In this document: positions 27,150 through 36,299 of the stretch, in pieces
How positions within the stretch are numbered: position 1 is the first letter of the stretch
Layout of the letters: the number at the start of each line of letters is the position of its first letter
Assembly (NCBI RefSeq): GCF_000014045.1
Contig: NC_008209.1
Span: forward strand, 1,697,001 to 1,761,000
DNA from: Roseobacter denitrificans OCh 114
GTDB taxonomy: Bacteria; Pseudomonadota; Alphaproteobacteria; Rhodobacterales; Rhodobacteraceae
Direction: 5' to 3'
Length of the DNA: 64,000 nucleotides
Notes under the pieces: model-generated
Database searches by the model: none
The model's input: the letters and a program-made list of their open reading frames with translations, nothing else
Told to the model about the DNA's origin: nothing
Program-made: the position numbers and the translations under genes

Positions 27150-29135
27150 ATGGCCGCCAAAGACACCAATGACGACGCAAAGCCAGACGATCAGGATGCG
27201 GGCCATTCGCTTGATATGAGTCAGGCGGCGGTCAAGAAGATGATCGCGGAGGCGCGCGAGAAGGGGTACATCACCTACGATCAGCTCAACACCGTGCTGC
27301 CCCCTGATCAGGTGAATTCCGAACAGATCGAGGACGTGATGTCGATGCTTTCCGAAATGGGCATCAACATCATCGAAGACGAAGACGCCGAGGAGGAAGA
27401 GGCAAAAGGCTCGACCGAGATTGCCACGACCGAAGGCACCCGTGAAGTCACGCTCGGGTCCGGCACCAGCGAGAAGCTGGACCGCACGGATGATCCGGTT
27501 CGCATGTACCTGCGCGAGATGGGGTCGGTTGAACTGCTGAGCCGCGAGGGCGAAATTGCGATTGCCAAGCGGATCGAAGCTGGCCGGAATACAATGATTT
27601 CAGGGCTTTGCGAAAGCCCTTTGACCTTTCAGGCGATCACGATCTGGCGCGATGAACTCTTGTCTGAGGACATTCTGCTGCGCGATGTGATTGACCTCGA
27701 AGCGACCTTCGGCAATCAACTGGATGAAGACGTCAGCGTCGGAGAGCCGGTGGTGGCTGCGGACGGTGCCACTGCGCCGCAAAAAGAGGAATCGTCTCCT
27801 GAGCTTGACGCGGATGGCAATCCGATTGCCAATGATGACGACGACGATGAGGACGAACAGGCCAACATGAGCCTCGCCGCGATGGAAGCGGCGTTGAAGC
27901 CGCAGGTGCTTGAAGCGCTGGATATCATCGCGAGTGACTACACAAAACTGAGCGAGATGCAGGACAGCCGCATTTCCGCGACGCTGAATGAAGACGGTAG
28001 TTTTGACGAAGGGGATGAAGCGCTCTACCAAAAGCTGCGCTCTGAAATTGTCCTGCTGGTCAACGAGTTGCACCTGCACAACAACCGTATCGAGGCTTTG
28101 ATCGACCAGCTGTACGGGATCAACCGCCGCATCATGCAGATCGATTCCGCGATGGTGAAGCTGGCGGATCAGGCCCGCATCAACCGGCGTGAATTCGTCG
28201 ATGAATATCGCGGATACGAGCTTGATCCGAACTGGATGGAGCGGATGACGGAAAAATCCGGGCGTGGATGGCAGATGTTCATCGAACGCTCCAGCGACAA
28301 GGTCGAGGAACTGCGCGCTGATATGGCACAGGTTGGCCAATACGTGGGTCTCGATATTTCGGAATTCCGCCGGATCGTGCAGCAGGTGCAAAAGGGCGAG
28401 AAGGAAGCGCGTCAGGCCAAGAAGGAAATGGTAGAGGCGAACCTGCGTCTGGTTATTTCCATTGCCAAGAAATACACCAACCGCGGCCTGCAATTCCTTG
28501 ATCTCATTCAGGAAGGCAACATCGGCCTGATGAAGGCCGTTGACAAGTTTGAATACCGCCGGGGGTATAAATTCTCGACCTATGCCACGTGGTGGATCCG
28601 TCAGGCGATCACACGCTCGATTGCGGATCAGGCGCGGACAATCCGTATTCCTGTGCACATGATCGAGACGATCAACAAACTGGTGCGCACGGGCCGCCAG
28701 ATGCTGCATGAGATCGGGCGTGAACCGACGCCTGAGGAACTGGCCGAGAAGCTGCAGATGCCGCTTGAGAAAGTGCGCAAGGTGATGAAGATCGCCAAGG
28801 AGCCGATTTCGCTTGAGACACCGATTGGCGATGAGGAAGACAGCCAGCTTGGCGATTTCATCGAGGACAAGAACGCCGTTCTGCCTTTGGACAGCGCCAT
28901 TCAGGAAAACCTCAAGGAAACCACGACCCGCGTGCTGGCGTCCCTTACCCCGCGCGAGGAACGCGTGCTGCGCATGCGCTTTGGTATCGGTATGAACACG
29001 GACCACACGCTCGAAGAGGTCGGCCAGCAGTTCTCGGTCACACGCGAGCGTATCCGCCAGATCGAGGCGAAGGCGCTGCGCAAACTCAAGCACCCCAGCC
29101 GGTCACGCAAGCTGCGGAGTTTCCTCGATCAGTGA
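27150..29135 (+). CDS. rpoD: RNA polymerase primary sigma factor RpoD (sigma-70)
   Basis: The housekeeping sigma factor. It has region 1.1 (about residues 25-80), a long acidic non-conserved insert with [11 protein letters not shown] near 70 and DDDDDEDEQ near 232, region 2 with the core-binding and -10 elements ([19 protein letters not shown] near 450; [17 protein letters not shown] near 475), region 3, and region 4 with the -35 helix ([17 protein letters not shown] near 635). Length 661 is normal for Rhodobacterales. ATG 27150 is preceded by GAGGAG. The upstream gap carries four GANTC sites. The next gene overlaps its stop codon. Confidence 0.97.
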   Translation: MAAKDTNDDAKPDDQDAGHSLDMSQAAVKKMIAEAREKGYITYDQLNTVLPPDQVNSEQIEDVMSMLSEMGINIIEDEDAEEEEAKGSTEIATTEGTREVTLGSGTSEKLDRTDDPVRMYLREMGSVELLSREGEIAIAKRIEAGRNTMISGLCESPLTFQAITIWRDELLSEDILLRDVIDLEATFGNQLDEDVSVGEPVVAADGATAPQKEESSPELDADGNPIANDDDDDEDEQANMSLAAMEAALKPQVLEALDIIASDYTKLSEMQDSRISATLNEDGSFDEGDEALYQKLRSEIVLLVNELHLHNNRIEALIDQLYGINRRIMQIDSAMVKLADQARINRREFVDEYRGYELDPNWMERMTEKSGRGWQMFIERSSDKVEELRADMAQVGQYVGLDISEFRRIVQQVQKGEKEARQAKKEMVEANLRLVISIAKKYTNRGLQFLDLIQEGNIGLMKAVDKFEYRRGYKFSTYATWWIRQAITRSIADQARTIRIPVHMIETINKLVRTGRQMLHEIGREPTPEELAEKLQMPLEKVRKVMKIAKEPISLETPIGDEEDSQLGDFIEDKNAVLPLDSAIQENLKETTTRVLASLTPREERVLRMRFGIGMNTDHTLEEVGQQFSVTRERIRQIEAKALRKLKHPSRSRKLRSFLDQ

Positions 29136-29782
29136 GCTACGACTTACTGTATTTTTGGCGGACCATTAGATCAAAGTTACCGGATGCGTACGCTGTTATG
29201 CACATCGTGCTTGCAGCAAGTGGTATTGCCTATGTCGTATTGTTTATGTGGCTGGGGGCAATACGCTTTGTTCCAGCTGCAGATGCTGGCGACTTTGTGC
29301 GACACTTCACAGGTCTTGCATCTCTTGCTTTCTTTGCCCTTTTATGTTGGCCGCTAGTAATCCCGGGTTGGCTTGATGCATTTGGAGACCGGGTTCTTGG
29401 CGTTCTCCGGAAGCCTCCGGCGACCTACAAACGAGATGTGCCAGTTCGGCGTTCGGGATGGGTGTCGGTCATTGTGTTCATTTCTCCTCTCGTACCATGG
29501 TTCGGGTTCACTGCGCTCGCAGTGCTGTGGTTTCCAATGGCGACGGTCTTGATGGATTCGCGGACGACCAATCAAGATTTTACAATTGGAAGGCTGAATC
29601 AAGAATACAGGATGGCCGACTACATATCACTGCCCGATCGTCTTCCGTTGGGTGGTTCTGTCTACAGGGTTCCTCATAATATCTGGCAACATGCAAAACC
29701 CGGTGACACAATCCGCCTGCATGGCACCGGCAACCGCTGGGGAGTCTTCTACGATGAGATCGAACTGATCAAACAGCAATGA
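29132..29782 (+). CDS. Three- to four-span membrane protein of unknown function, lower GC
   Basis: The 216-residue protein has hydrophobic spans at about 22-42, 60-85 and 110-135 and a polar C-terminal region ending in [18 protein letters not shown]. No family is recognised. The GTG start at 29132 overlaps the rpoD stop by 4 bases, so it is probably translated with rpoD. Its base composition stands out: hand counts of three 60-base lines inside it give about 48% G+C, whereas a line of the adjacent rpoD end gives about 67%. Codon choice is correspondingly different. This suggests recent acquisition or a poorly conserved gene. An internal ATG at 29201 is out of frame and not a better start. Confidence 0.6.
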   Translation: MSYDLLYFWRTIRSKLPDAYAVMHIVLAASGIAYVVLFMWLGAIRFVPAADAGDFVRHFTGLASLAFFALLCWPLVIPGWLDAFGDRVLGVLRKPPATYKRDVPVRRSGWVSVIVFISPLVPWFGFTALAVLWFPMATVLMDSRTTNQDFTIGRLNQEYRMADYISLPDRLPLGGSVYRVPHNIWQHAKPGDTIRLHGTGNRWGVFYDEIELIKQQ

Positions 29783-29858
29783 CATAGTTCGCCGTTATCA
29801 GTCTTTTCCCTGCACCGCCGCCGCGTTAAGCTTGGGCAAAGCCAAAAGGGGAGCGCGC

Positions 29859-30143
29859 ATGTCATTTCTCAAAAAACTATTCGGAGGTAGCGGTGGCGGT
29901 GGGTCTGAGGCCAAAGCCCCGACTGAAACCCATGAGGGCTTTCTGATCACGGCCACACCAATGGCCGAAGGCCCGTCCTATCGGATCTGCGCGATCATCG
30001 AAAAAGAAATCGACGGTGAAACACGCAGCCACAAGTTGATCCGCTCGGATATGGTGCAAGGGCTGGAAGACGCACAGGCTGCCAGTTTTCGCAAGGCGAA
30101 ACAAGTCATTGACGAGCAGGGAGATCGAATTTTCCGTTCCTGA
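29859..30143 (+). CDS. HlyU-family protein
   Basis: A 94-residue protein starting MSFLKKLFGG, followed by a glycine-rich stretch and the conserved core with YRICAIIEKEIDGETRSH and the C-terminal IDEQGDRIF, which are marks of the HlyU family (PF10115). In Vibrio HlyU is a transcription activator of haemolysin genes, but that is a different winged-helix protein in some annotations; the role of this alphaproteobacterial family is unknown. ATG 29859 was chosen because AAAAGGGGAG precedes it, while the upstream frame adds only a basic tail. No toxin gene is nearby. Confidence 0.75.
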   Translation: MSFLKKLFGGSGGGGSEAKAPTETHEGFLITATPMAEGPSYRICAIIEKEIDGETRSHKLIRSDMVQGLEDAQAASFRKAKQVIDEQGDRIFRS

Positions 30144-30214
30144 AGGGCTGCAAATGTCTGGTATTTGCAAGGCGAGCCTGTAAGCTAAATGCAGGAATTG
30201 AAACGGGTTGGATC

Positions 30215-30634
30215 ATGATGCCCCGGGCTTTGATCACTGCGCTATGCTGTGTTGCTTTGGCATTGCCGGCTGCGGCGCAACCATACCGCGCGGTGAATTG
30301 GCTGTATGTTGTCCCGATCAGCCAAGACAGCTTTGAGGTTCTGGATGACCGGTGGTCCAGCGCAAAGGATTTCTGGTGCGCGGCGGCGGATTACGCCCGC
30401 GCATCGGGTCTCGATGGGGTGCGTAAGCGGCTGTATATCGTTGATCCGCTGGGTGCTTCAAAAACAACGGACGGTGTCAAAGGCGTGGTGTTTACGGTCA
30501 CCCCGGATGATGCGATGAAAAACACGCCCTCTTCCTACTCGGTCTCGGTGAAACGACGCAACGAGAACCTTGCAATCGGTCACGCGTATAACTTTTGCGA
30601 TAACCTGCTGGAAGAAGTATTCGGCGGATTTTGA
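30215..30634 (+). CDS. Small exported protein of unknown function
   Basis: The 139-residue protein begins with a signal peptide (about residues 1-21, ending PAAAQP). The mature domain contains two cysteines (FWCAAADYAR and NFCDNLLEE) and the stretch WLYVVPISQDSFEVLDD. No family is recognised. Start codons ATG 30215 and ATG 30218 are adjacent and cannot be separated. It is followed by the YjbQ-family gene after 33 bases and may share its transcript. Confidence 0.72.
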   Translation: MMPRALITALCCVALALPAAAQPYRAVNWLYVVPISQDSFEVLDDRWSSAKDFWCAAADYARASGLDGVRKRLYIVDPLGASKTTDGVKGVVFTVTPDDAMKNTPSSYSVSVKRRNENLAIGHAYNFCDNLLEEVFGGF

Positions 30635-30667
30635 GCAGCGCCTTTTGAGGGAACGCAGGGGACATGA

Positions 30668-31090
30668 ATGATGCAAAGACAGTTTGAATGTCACACAGGC
30701 GGGCCCGGGCTTTACGACTTGACCGACCAGATCGCACCTTGGGTCCGGCAATTCGGTGATGGTCTGTTAACGCTGCTGGTGCAGCACACGTCCGCATCGC
30801 TTTTGATCCAGGAAAATGCCGATCCGGATGTGCAAACCGATTTGCAGGCGTTTTTCAATCGTCTGGTGCCGCCTGCGGACGACCCAAGAATGTCCTATCT
30901 GAGCCATACGTTGGAAGGTCCGGACGATATGCCTGCGCATATCAAGGCGGCGATCCTGCCGGTGAGCCTGTCCATTCCGGTCGCGGCGGGGCAGCTTCAA
31001 TTGGGCACATGGCAGGGGATTTATCTTGTGGAGCATCGCCGCCGCCCGCACCGCAGGCGGGTGGCCGCGCACTTTAATGCTGACCGATAA
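30668..31090 (+). CDS. YjbQ / UPF0047 family protein
   Basis: This protein (140 residues) is of the YjbQ (UPF0047) family, members of which show weak thiamine-phosphate synthase activity and form trimers with a metal-like site. The family signatures are LTLLVQHTSASLLIQEN near residue 34, the central PADDPRMSYLSHTLEGPDD, and the C-terminal LGTWQGIYLVEHRRRPHRR. The true physiological reaction is not settled in the family. A GCAGGGG ribosome site lies before the tandem ATG codons at 30668. Confidence 0.88.
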   Translation: MMQRQFECHTGGPGLYDLTDQIAPWVRQFGDGLLTLLVQHTSASLLIQENADPDVQTDLQAFFNRLVPPADDPRMSYLSHTLEGPDDMPAHIKAAILPVSLSIPVAAGQLQLGTWQGIYLVEHRRRPHRRRVAAHFNADR

Positions 31091-31161
31091 GACACGGTTT
31101 TTGCCACAACATGTGGGATGATAATTCGCCTCTACCCAAAACTTAGGCGTTCGCCTATACT

Positions 31162-31170
31162 TGTGGATAA
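31162..31170 (-). promoter_or_regulatory. Perfect DnaA box upstream of nrdR
   Basis: TGTGGATAA at 31162-31170 is the reverse complement of the consensus DnaA box TTATCCACA. It lies 55 bases before the nrdR start. A 6-bp hairpin (TAGGCG/CGCCTA, 31144-31157) is directly to its left. A single box does not make an origin; it may let DnaA influence the nrdR-rib-nusB operon. Confidence 0.45.
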
Positions 31171-31224
31171 GTGGGGCGGCGATCCCACAACAAGAGGCAG
31201 AGACTGGAATAAGGGGGACGGCCG

Positions 31225-31692
31225 ATGCGCTGCCCGTTTTGCGGAAATATTGACACTCAGGTTAAAGACAGCCGTCCGGCGGAGGACCATGTCTCCATCA
31301 GGCGACGCCGGTTTTGCCCGGCCTGTGGGGGGCGGTTTACGACCTATGAACGTGTGCAGCTGCGCGATCTGGTTGTGATCAAATCCACCGGCAAACGAGA
31401 AGATTTTGATCGCGACAAGCTGGAGCGCTCCATCCGCATATCCATGCAGAAACGACCCATTGATCCCGAACGGATCGACCAGATGATATCGGGCATTGTG
31501 CGCCGGTTGGAAAGCATGGGCGAAACCGACATCGGCTCCAAACAGATCGGTGAGATCGTGATGGAAGCGCTCGCGCGGATCGACACCGTTGCCTATGTGC
31601 GTTTTGCCAGTGTGTACAAGAACTTTCAGGCCGCAGATGATTTTGACAAGTTTGTCAGTGAATTGCGCCCGGACGTTCCCGGCGACGAGTGA
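31225..31692 (+). CDS. nrdR: Transcriptional repressor NrdR
   Basis: NrdR represses ribonucleotide reductase genes according to bound ATP or dATP. The 155-residue protein has the N-terminal zinc ribbon (Cys3, Cys6, Cys31, Cys34) with the [13 protein letters not shown] element, followed by the ATP-cone ([19 protein letters not shown] near residue 50). It heads the conserved operon nrdR-ribD-ribE-ribBX-ribH-nusB. Its stop codon overlaps the GTG start of ribD by 4 bases. No nrd gene is in the window. Confidence 0.97.
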   Translation: MRCPFCGNIDTQVKDSRPAEDHVSIRRRRFCPACGGRFTTYERVQLRDLVVIKSTGKREDFDRDKLERSIRISMQKRPIDPERIDQMISGIVRRLESMGETDIGSKQIGEIVMEALARIDTVAYVRFASVYKNFQAADDFDKFVSELRPDVPGDE

Positions 31693-32786
31693 CCGAGGCG
31701 TCCCGCTACATGGCGCTGGCCCTGTCGTTGGGGCGGCGGGGCTTTGGTCGTGTATGGCCGAACCCGGCCGTGGGCTGCGTGATTGTCAAAGACGGCCGGA
31801 TTATCGGGCGCGGCTGGACCCAACCGGGGGGCCGTCCGCATGCTGAGACGCAGGCGCTGGCGCAAGCCGCGGCGCAGGCGCGCGGTGCTGACGTCTATGT
31901 GACGCTGGAACCTTGCGCACATCACGGCAAGACCCCACCCTGCGCAGAGGCATTGGTCAGGGCGGGCGTTGCGCGGGTTTTCGCGGCCACCGGGGACCCG
32001 GATCCGAGGGTGCATGGTGCAGGTTTTCGCGCCTTGGAGCAGGCGGGCATTCATGTTCAGTCAGGCATTTTGGAAGCGCAGGCGCGCCGGGACAACGCGG
32101 GGTTTTTTGCGCGCGTGGAACTGGATCGCCCTTTCATGACGCTCAAGCTTGCGGGCAGTTTTGACGGGCGCATTGCAACCGGCACAGGCGAGAGCAAGTG
32201 GATCACGGGCCCGCAGGCACGCCGCGTGGTGCATGCATTGCGCGCGCGGCATGATGCGGTGATGGTGGGCGCGGGTACGGCGCGCAAGGATGACCCGGCG
32301 CTGACCGTCCGGGACCTTGGCACCGCGTGGCAGCCTGCGCGCGTTGTGATCAGTCGCAGGCTTGATGTGCCGCTGATGGGGGTCTTGGCCCGCACGGCGA
32401 CCGAGGTGCCGGTGATCTTATGTCATGGCAAGGACGCTGACCCGCAGTTGATCCGAACCTGGCAGGATTTGGGGGCTGTCCTGCTGCCCTGCGCGGCGCG
32501 GGGTGGGCAATTGGACCCTGCGGATGTGATGCGCCAACTGGCGGGGCATGGTCTGACGCGGATCTTTTGCGAGGGGGGCAGCGCCTTGGCGGCGTCTTTG
32601 TTCGAGGCCGACCTTGTGGATGAGTTGATCGGCTTCACCGCAGGTCTGGCGATCGGGGCGGAGGGGTTGCCGTCGATCGGCGCCTTGGGGCTGAGCAAAT
32701 TGTCTCGCGCACCGCGTTATGACCTGCGCAGCACGCAGACCGTCGGCCCGGACGTCATGCACATCTGGGAGCGTGCGCAGCCCTGA
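31689..32786 (+). CDS. ribD: Bifunctional riboflavin deaminase/reductase RibD
   Basis: RibD performs two consecutive steps of riboflavin synthesis: deamination of the pyrimidine and reduction of the ribosyl side chain. The 365-residue protein has the zinc deaminase half with His51-Ala-Glu53, and Cys76 and Cys85 in [12 protein letters not shown], then the dihydrofolate-reductase-like half (from about 150; [21 protein letters not shown] is typical, and [12 protein letters not shown] near 295). The GTG start at 31689 overlaps nrdR. A gap of 143 bases separates it from ribE. Confidence 0.96.
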   Translation: MTEASRYMALALSLGRRGFGRVWPNPAVGCVIVKDGRIIGRGWTQPGGRPHAETQALAQAAAQARGADVYVTLEPCAHHGKTPPCAEALVRAGVARVFAATGDPDPRVHGAGFRALEQAGIHVQSGILEAQARRDNAGFFARVELDRPFMTLKLAGSFDGRIATGTGESKWITGPQARRVVHALRARHDAVMVGAGTARKDDPALTVRDLGTAWQPARVVISRRLDVPLMGVLARTATEVPVILCHGKDADPQLIRTWQDLGAVLLPCAARGGQLDPADVMRQLAGHGLTRIFCEGGSALAASLFEADLVDELIGFTAGLAIGAEGLPSIGALGLSKLSRAPRYDLRSTQTVGPDVMHIWERAQP

Positions 32787-32929
32787 TTGACACGCGGGGC
32801 AATGAACGCTTCTGCCACCGGTTGCACGGTGCACGAATGCCAGCCGCAAGGCCGTGACGCGCTGCGGGGGCTTGTCAGCTTTGGGTCGCGCCGCTACGTC
32901 ATCACAAACACCAGCACGGCGGGGCTTTC

Positions 32930-33523
32930 ATGTTTACGGGAATCATTACCGACATCGGCACGATCATCGACCTCAAGCAGGAGGGCGACCTGCGGGCGCG
33001 CATTCGCACGGGTTATGATACGTCCGGCATTGATATGGGGGCCTCCATCGCGTCGGATGGTGTCTGCCTGACCGTGGTCGATCTCGGGCCGGATTGGTAT
33101 GATGTGCAGATCAGCGCCGAGACCGTGAGCAAGACGAACCTCACCCAGTGGGCCGTCGGCGGTCGCGTCAACCTCGAACGCGCGTTGCGTGTGGGCGATG
33201 AGTTGGGCGGCCATATCGTGTCCGGGCATGTGGACGGTGTCGCCGAGGTCATCGCGGTCACGGAGGAGGGCGACAGCACGCGGGTGACACTGCGCGCCCC
33301 TGAGGCACTGGCACGGTTCATCGCGCCCAAAGGGTCGGTGGCCCTCAACGGGACCTCTCTGACGGTGAACGAGGTCGACGGCAGGGACTTCGGGATCAAC
33401 TTCATTCCCCATACGAAAGAAGTCACAACATGGGGCGGTGTGCGCGTTGGGGATGCGGTGAACCTTGAGATTGACACGCTGGCCCGTTACGTCGCGCGTC
33501 TTGCGGAAATGCCTGCGCATTGA
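32930..33523 (+). CDS. ribE: Riboflavin synthase, alpha subunit
   Basis: Catalyses the last step, dismutation of two 6,7-dimethyl-8-ribityllumazine molecules to riboflavin. The 197-residue protein begins with the conserved MFTGIITDIG and consists of two homologous lumazine-binding barrels, each with GASIASDGVCLTV / GSVALNGTSLTVNEV elements, and ends with a trimerising helix (VNLEIDTLARYVARL). It sits in the rib operon between ribD and ribBX. I saw no FMN riboswitch in the 143-base gap before it. Confidence 0.96.
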   Translation: MFTGIITDIGTIIDLKQEGDLRARIRTGYDTSGIDMGASIASDGVCLTVVDLGPDWYDVQISAETVSKTNLTQWAVGGRVNLERALRVGDELGGHIVSGHVDGVAEVIAVTEEGDSTRVTLRAPEALARFIAPKGSVALNGTSLTVNEVDGRDFGINFIPHTKEVTTWGGVRVGDAVNLEIDTLARYVARLAEMPAH

Positions 33524-33593
33524 ACCGGGGGCGGCTGGTCAAGCCTTGCCGCTTGGTCTATGAGCCTGTCCCAGACAAAGAGGCGTGCATGCT

Positions 33594-34718
33594 ATGACAT
33601 TTGAAACATCCGGCCCAGTTGAGCGTGAGCTGCGCGACAGCATCTCACCCATCGAAGCGATCATCGAGGATGCCCGTCACGGTCGGATGTTCATTCTGGT
33701 CGATCATGAAGATCGCGAGAATGAAGGCGACCTCGTGATCCCCGCACAATTTGCCGACGCGCAGGCGATCAACTTCATGGCCACCCATGGCCGTGGGCTC
33801 ATCTGCCTGCCCATGACCTCGGAGCGCATCGAAACGCTGGGTCTGCCGATGATGGCGGTCAACAATTCGTCGCGCCATGAGACGGCCTTCACCGTGTCGA
33901 TCGAGGCGCGCGAAGGGGTGAGCACCGGCATATCCGCCCCTGACAGGGCGCTGACGGTCGCCATCGCCATTGATGAGGACAAGGGGCAGGCGGATATCGC
34001 CACGCCGGGGCATATCTTCCCGCTGCGCGCGCGCACGGGTGGCGTACTGGCGCGGGCCGGGCATACCGAAGCCGCAGTTGATATCAGCCGCTTGGCCGGG
34101 CTGCATCCCTCGGGCGTGATTTGCGAAATCATGAAACCGGATGGTGAAATGGCGCGTCTGCCGGATCTTGTGAGTTTTGCGCAGGAACACGGCCTGAAGA
34201 TCGGCACGATCAGCGATCTGATTGCCTATCGCCACAAACACGACAATCTGCTGCGCCAGCGGGACGAGCGGATGGTCACTTCCGCCTTTGGCGGTGAGTG
34301 GTGCATGCGGATTTTCTCCGATGAGATGACCGGCACGGATCACGTCATGCTGTCCAAGGGCGATATTTCGACGCCGGAACCGGTGCTTGTGCGCACCCAC
34401 GCTCTGAACGCGTTGGAAGACGTTCTGGGCCTTGGTCCAAGCCCGGCGGATGAGTTGCCTCGCGCCATGCAGATCATCGCCGAGGAAGGGCGCGGCGCGG
34501 TCCTGCTGTTTCGCGAACCGCACCCGAAACTGCGTCTGGACGGTGATGAGGACGACGGCCCGCGCACGATCAAACGCACCGGTGTGGGCGCGCAGATCAT
34601 GTCGACCATGGGGCTGCACGAACTGATCCTGCTGACCGACAGCCCGCAAACGAAATACCTGGGGCTTGAAGCCTACAACCTCTCCATCGTCGGGACCCGC
34701 CCGATTACAAAGGACTGA
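33594..34718 (+). CDS. ribB: 3,4-dihydroxy-2-butanone-4-phosphate synthase with degenerate GTP cyclohydrolase II domain (RibBX-type)
   Basis: The N-terminal half (about residues 10-210) is an intact DHBP synthase, making the four-carbon unit for lumazine from ribulose 5-phosphate: VDHEDRENEGDLV near 38 and RAGHTEAAVDISRLAG near 150 are diagnostic. The C-terminal half has the GTP cyclohydrolase II fold (VMLSKGD, GVGAQIMSTMGL, LLTDSPQTKYLGLEAY), but the zinc cysteines of active enzymes, normally in a CLTGDxxxSxRCDCG block, are absent; the equivalent position reads VRTHALNALEDV. This is the RibBX pattern, so GTP cyclohydrolase must be encoded elsewhere. ATG 33594 has AAAGAGG 10 bases upstream. 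Confidence 0.92.
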   Translation: MTFETSGPVERELRDSISPIEAIIEDARHGRMFILVDHEDRENEGDLVIPAQFADAQAINFMATHGRGLICLPMTSERIETLGLPMMAVNNSSRHETAFTVSIEAREGVSTGISAPDRALTVAIAIDEDKGQADIATPGHIFPLRARTGGVLARAGHTEAAVDISRLAGLHPSGVICEIMKPDGEMARLPDLVSFAQEHGLKIGTISDLIAYRHKHDNLLRQRDERMVTSAFGGEWCMRIFSDEMTGTDHVMLSKGDISTPEPVLVRTHALNALEDVLGLGPSPADELPRAMQIIAEEGRGAVLLFREPHPKLRLDGDEDDGPRTIKRTGVGAQIMSTMGLHELILLTDSPQTKYLGLEAYNLSIVGTRPITKD

Positions 34719-34721
34719 ACC

Positions 34722-35273
34722 ATGGCCGCACATGAACAGCACCACGTCTTGCCGCGTCCGACATTCGAAAAGCCGGTGAAGATTCTGATCGTGGTCGCTC
34801 CCTATTACAAGGACATCGCCGAAAGTCTGGTGGCAGGTGCCCAAGGCGAGATTGAAGCGGCGGGCGGCACGTGGGAAGTGGCGGAAATGCCCGGCGCGCT
34901 TGAGGTGCCCACGGCGATTGCCATGGCGGACCGGCGCAGCAATTTTGACGGCTATGTGGCCTTGGGCTGCGTGATCCGTGGCGAAACGACCCATTATGAG
35001 ACGGTCTGCAATGACAGCAGCCGTGCCTTGCAGCTTTTGGGGCTACAGGGGCTTTGCATCGGCAATGGCATCCTGACTGTCGAGACGCGCGCGCAGGCCG
35101 AGGCACGCGCAGAGGTTTCGGGTCAGAACAAGGGCGGCGGTGCGGCGGCTGCGGCGTTGCATCTGATCGCACTGGCGCGTAAGTGGTCCTCCGAGAGCAA
35201 GGGCATCGGCTTCAAGCCGCTGGGTCAAACGATCCGGATGGCTGGCGATACGGACGGAACTAACACAGTATGA
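34722..35273 (+). CDS. ribH: 6,7-dimethyl-8-ribityllumazine synthase
   Basis: Lumazine synthase condenses the RibB and RibD products. The 183-residue protein has the family elements VAPYYKDIAESLVAGA near residue 25, MPGALEVPTAI near 58, the catalytic-histidine loop CVIRGETTHYETV near 85, and GILTVETRAQAEARA near 115. It is slightly longer than usual because of an N-terminal extension of about 15 residues. The gene starts 3 bases after ribBX and its TGA overlaps the nusB start by 4 bases. Confidence 0.96.
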   Translation: MAAHEQHHVLPRPTFEKPVKILIVVAPYYKDIAESLVAGAQGEIEAAGGTWEVAEMPGALEVPTAIAMADRRSNFDGYVALGCVIRGETTHYETVCNDSSRALQLLGLQGLCIGNGILTVETRAQAEARAEVSGQNKGGGAAAAALHLIALARKWSSESKGIGFKPLGQTIRMAGDTDGTNTV

Positions 35274-35752
35274 GCGCGTTTCACGGGAACCTGTCGGGCA
35301 ATCAGCGCCGCAAGATGAAATCTGCCGCGCGGCTTTATGCGGTGCAGGCGCTGTTTCAGATGGAGCATTCGGGTCAGACCATTGAAGCCGTGCGGCGCGA
35401 ATTTCTCGACCATCGCTTCGGAGAGACATACGACGGGCAAGAGATGCTGGACGGCGACGTGGACCTGTTTGGAGCAGTGATCGAGGGGGCAGTGAATTAT
35501 CAGGCCCCGATTGATCAGATGACCGACCGCGCCTTGGTGGCGAAATGGCCCCTGGGGCGCATCGACCCGACGCTGCGTGCCCTGTTTCGCGCCGCTGGCG
35601 CGGAATTGAATGGCAAGGACACGCCGCCCAAGGTTGTGATTTCGGAATATGTAGATGTGGCGCGGGCGTTTTTCGAGGACGGAAAAGAGCCGAAACTGGT
35701 CAACGGCGTGCTGGACCACATGGCGCGCGAGGCACGGCCCGACGCCTTTTGA
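35270..35752 (+). CDS. nusB: Transcription antitermination factor NusB
   Basis: NusB binds boxA RNA with NusE and promotes processive rRNA transcription. The 160-residue all-helical protein shows ARLYAVQALFQMEHSG near residue 20, the ADRALVAKWPLGRIDPTLRAL-type helix near 85, and the C-terminal VISEYVDVARAFFED near 122 and LVNGVLDHMAR near the end. It is coupled to ribH (ATGA overlap), the usual alphaproteobacterial arrangement. Confidence 0.95.
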   Translation: MSAFHGNLSGNQRRKMKSAARLYAVQALFQMEHSGQTIEAVRREFLDHRFGETYDGQEMLDGDVDLFGAVIEGAVNYQAPIDQMTDRALVAKWPLGRIDPTLRALFRAAGAELNGKDTPPKVVISEYVDVARAFFEDGKEPKLVNGVLDHMAREARPDAF

Positions 35753-35806
35753 GGCTTGCCGGGCGCGTCGAGCGGGCTATTTGGCGACAGGAAGGGAACG
35801 AACGTC

Positions 35807-36061
35807 ATGCCGCGTGTTTTCAAACTGTACCTGATGAGTGCGCTGAATGGTTTTGGCATTTCGCTGGCCTTCGTGGCATTGATCCTTGTCTTTAACATCG
35901 CAAACCTGCGCCATCTCGTCGGTACATCCGATATCGGCGTTCTGGCCACGGTCGCGTTCTGGATTCTGAATGGAATCGTCTTTTCCGGCGTTCAATTTGC
36001 CTGGGCTTTGTCGCAGATGGTACGTGTTGATCCGTCTGAACTGGATGAAACCGGCCGCTAG
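35807..36061 (+). CDS. Small two-span membrane protein
   Basis: The 84-residue protein has two membrane spans (about 12-33 and 42-64) joined by a short loop. It ends in a polar tail (VRVDPSELDETGR). ATG 35807 is chosen because GGAAGGGAA precedes it; an in-frame TTG at 35756 is less likely. It follows nusB by 54 bases and may be the last gene of that transcript. No family recognised. Confidence 0.68.
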   Translation: MPRVFKLYLMSALNGFGISLAFVALILVFNIANLRHLVGTSDIGVLATVAFWILNGIVFSGVQFAWALSQMVRVDPSELDETGR

Positions 36062-36185
36062 CCGGGTCGTTTGTGGCAAAATATTAAGAAATTCTGCCTA
36101 AGGTCGCTTTTATCGCCATATCAAACGGCATCGGCACTGGACATTTTTTTTCCAAATGCCATCTTAAGATTAAAGGAGAGCAGAA

Positions 36186-36299
36186 ATGTTTGACGCCATC
36201 ATATCGTTCTTTCGATCATTGTTTGCACAGCCACAGGGGCAGGAAATTCTGATCCCCGTGCGCGTAGACCGTAAACAGGACCAACTGCGCCGCCGTTGA
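36186..36299 (+). CDS. Possible 37-residue protein
   Basis: A short open frame starts at ATG 36186 with a strong AAAGGAGAG 5 bases before it and stops at TGA 36297. The product has a hydrophobic, aromatic start (MFDAIISFFRSLFA) and a basic C-terminus (DRKQDQLRRR), like a small membrane-associated peptide. Directly after it, in the +1 frame, an open stretch without a start runs to TAA 36399, so a frameshifted longer gene is possible. The ribosome site is the main evidence. Function unknown. Confidence 0.4.
   Translation: MFDAIISFFRSLFAQPQGQEILIPVRVDRKQDQLRRR

Noticed and set aside
27600-29093. Long open frame antisense to rpoD
   Set aside because: It mirrors the conserved sigma-factor regions; its product is His/Leu/Arg-rich with no family signature.
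31144-31170. Replication origin near nrdR
   Set aside because: Only a single DnaA box and one small hairpin are present; no AT-rich unwinding region or box cluster.
32787-32929. Small gene in the ribD-ribE gap
   Set aside because: An open frame begins there but runs out of phase into ribE, with no ribosome site or conserved motif.
33645-34994. Long open frame antisense to ribBX and ribH
   Set aside because: The rib operon is unambiguous on the plus strand.
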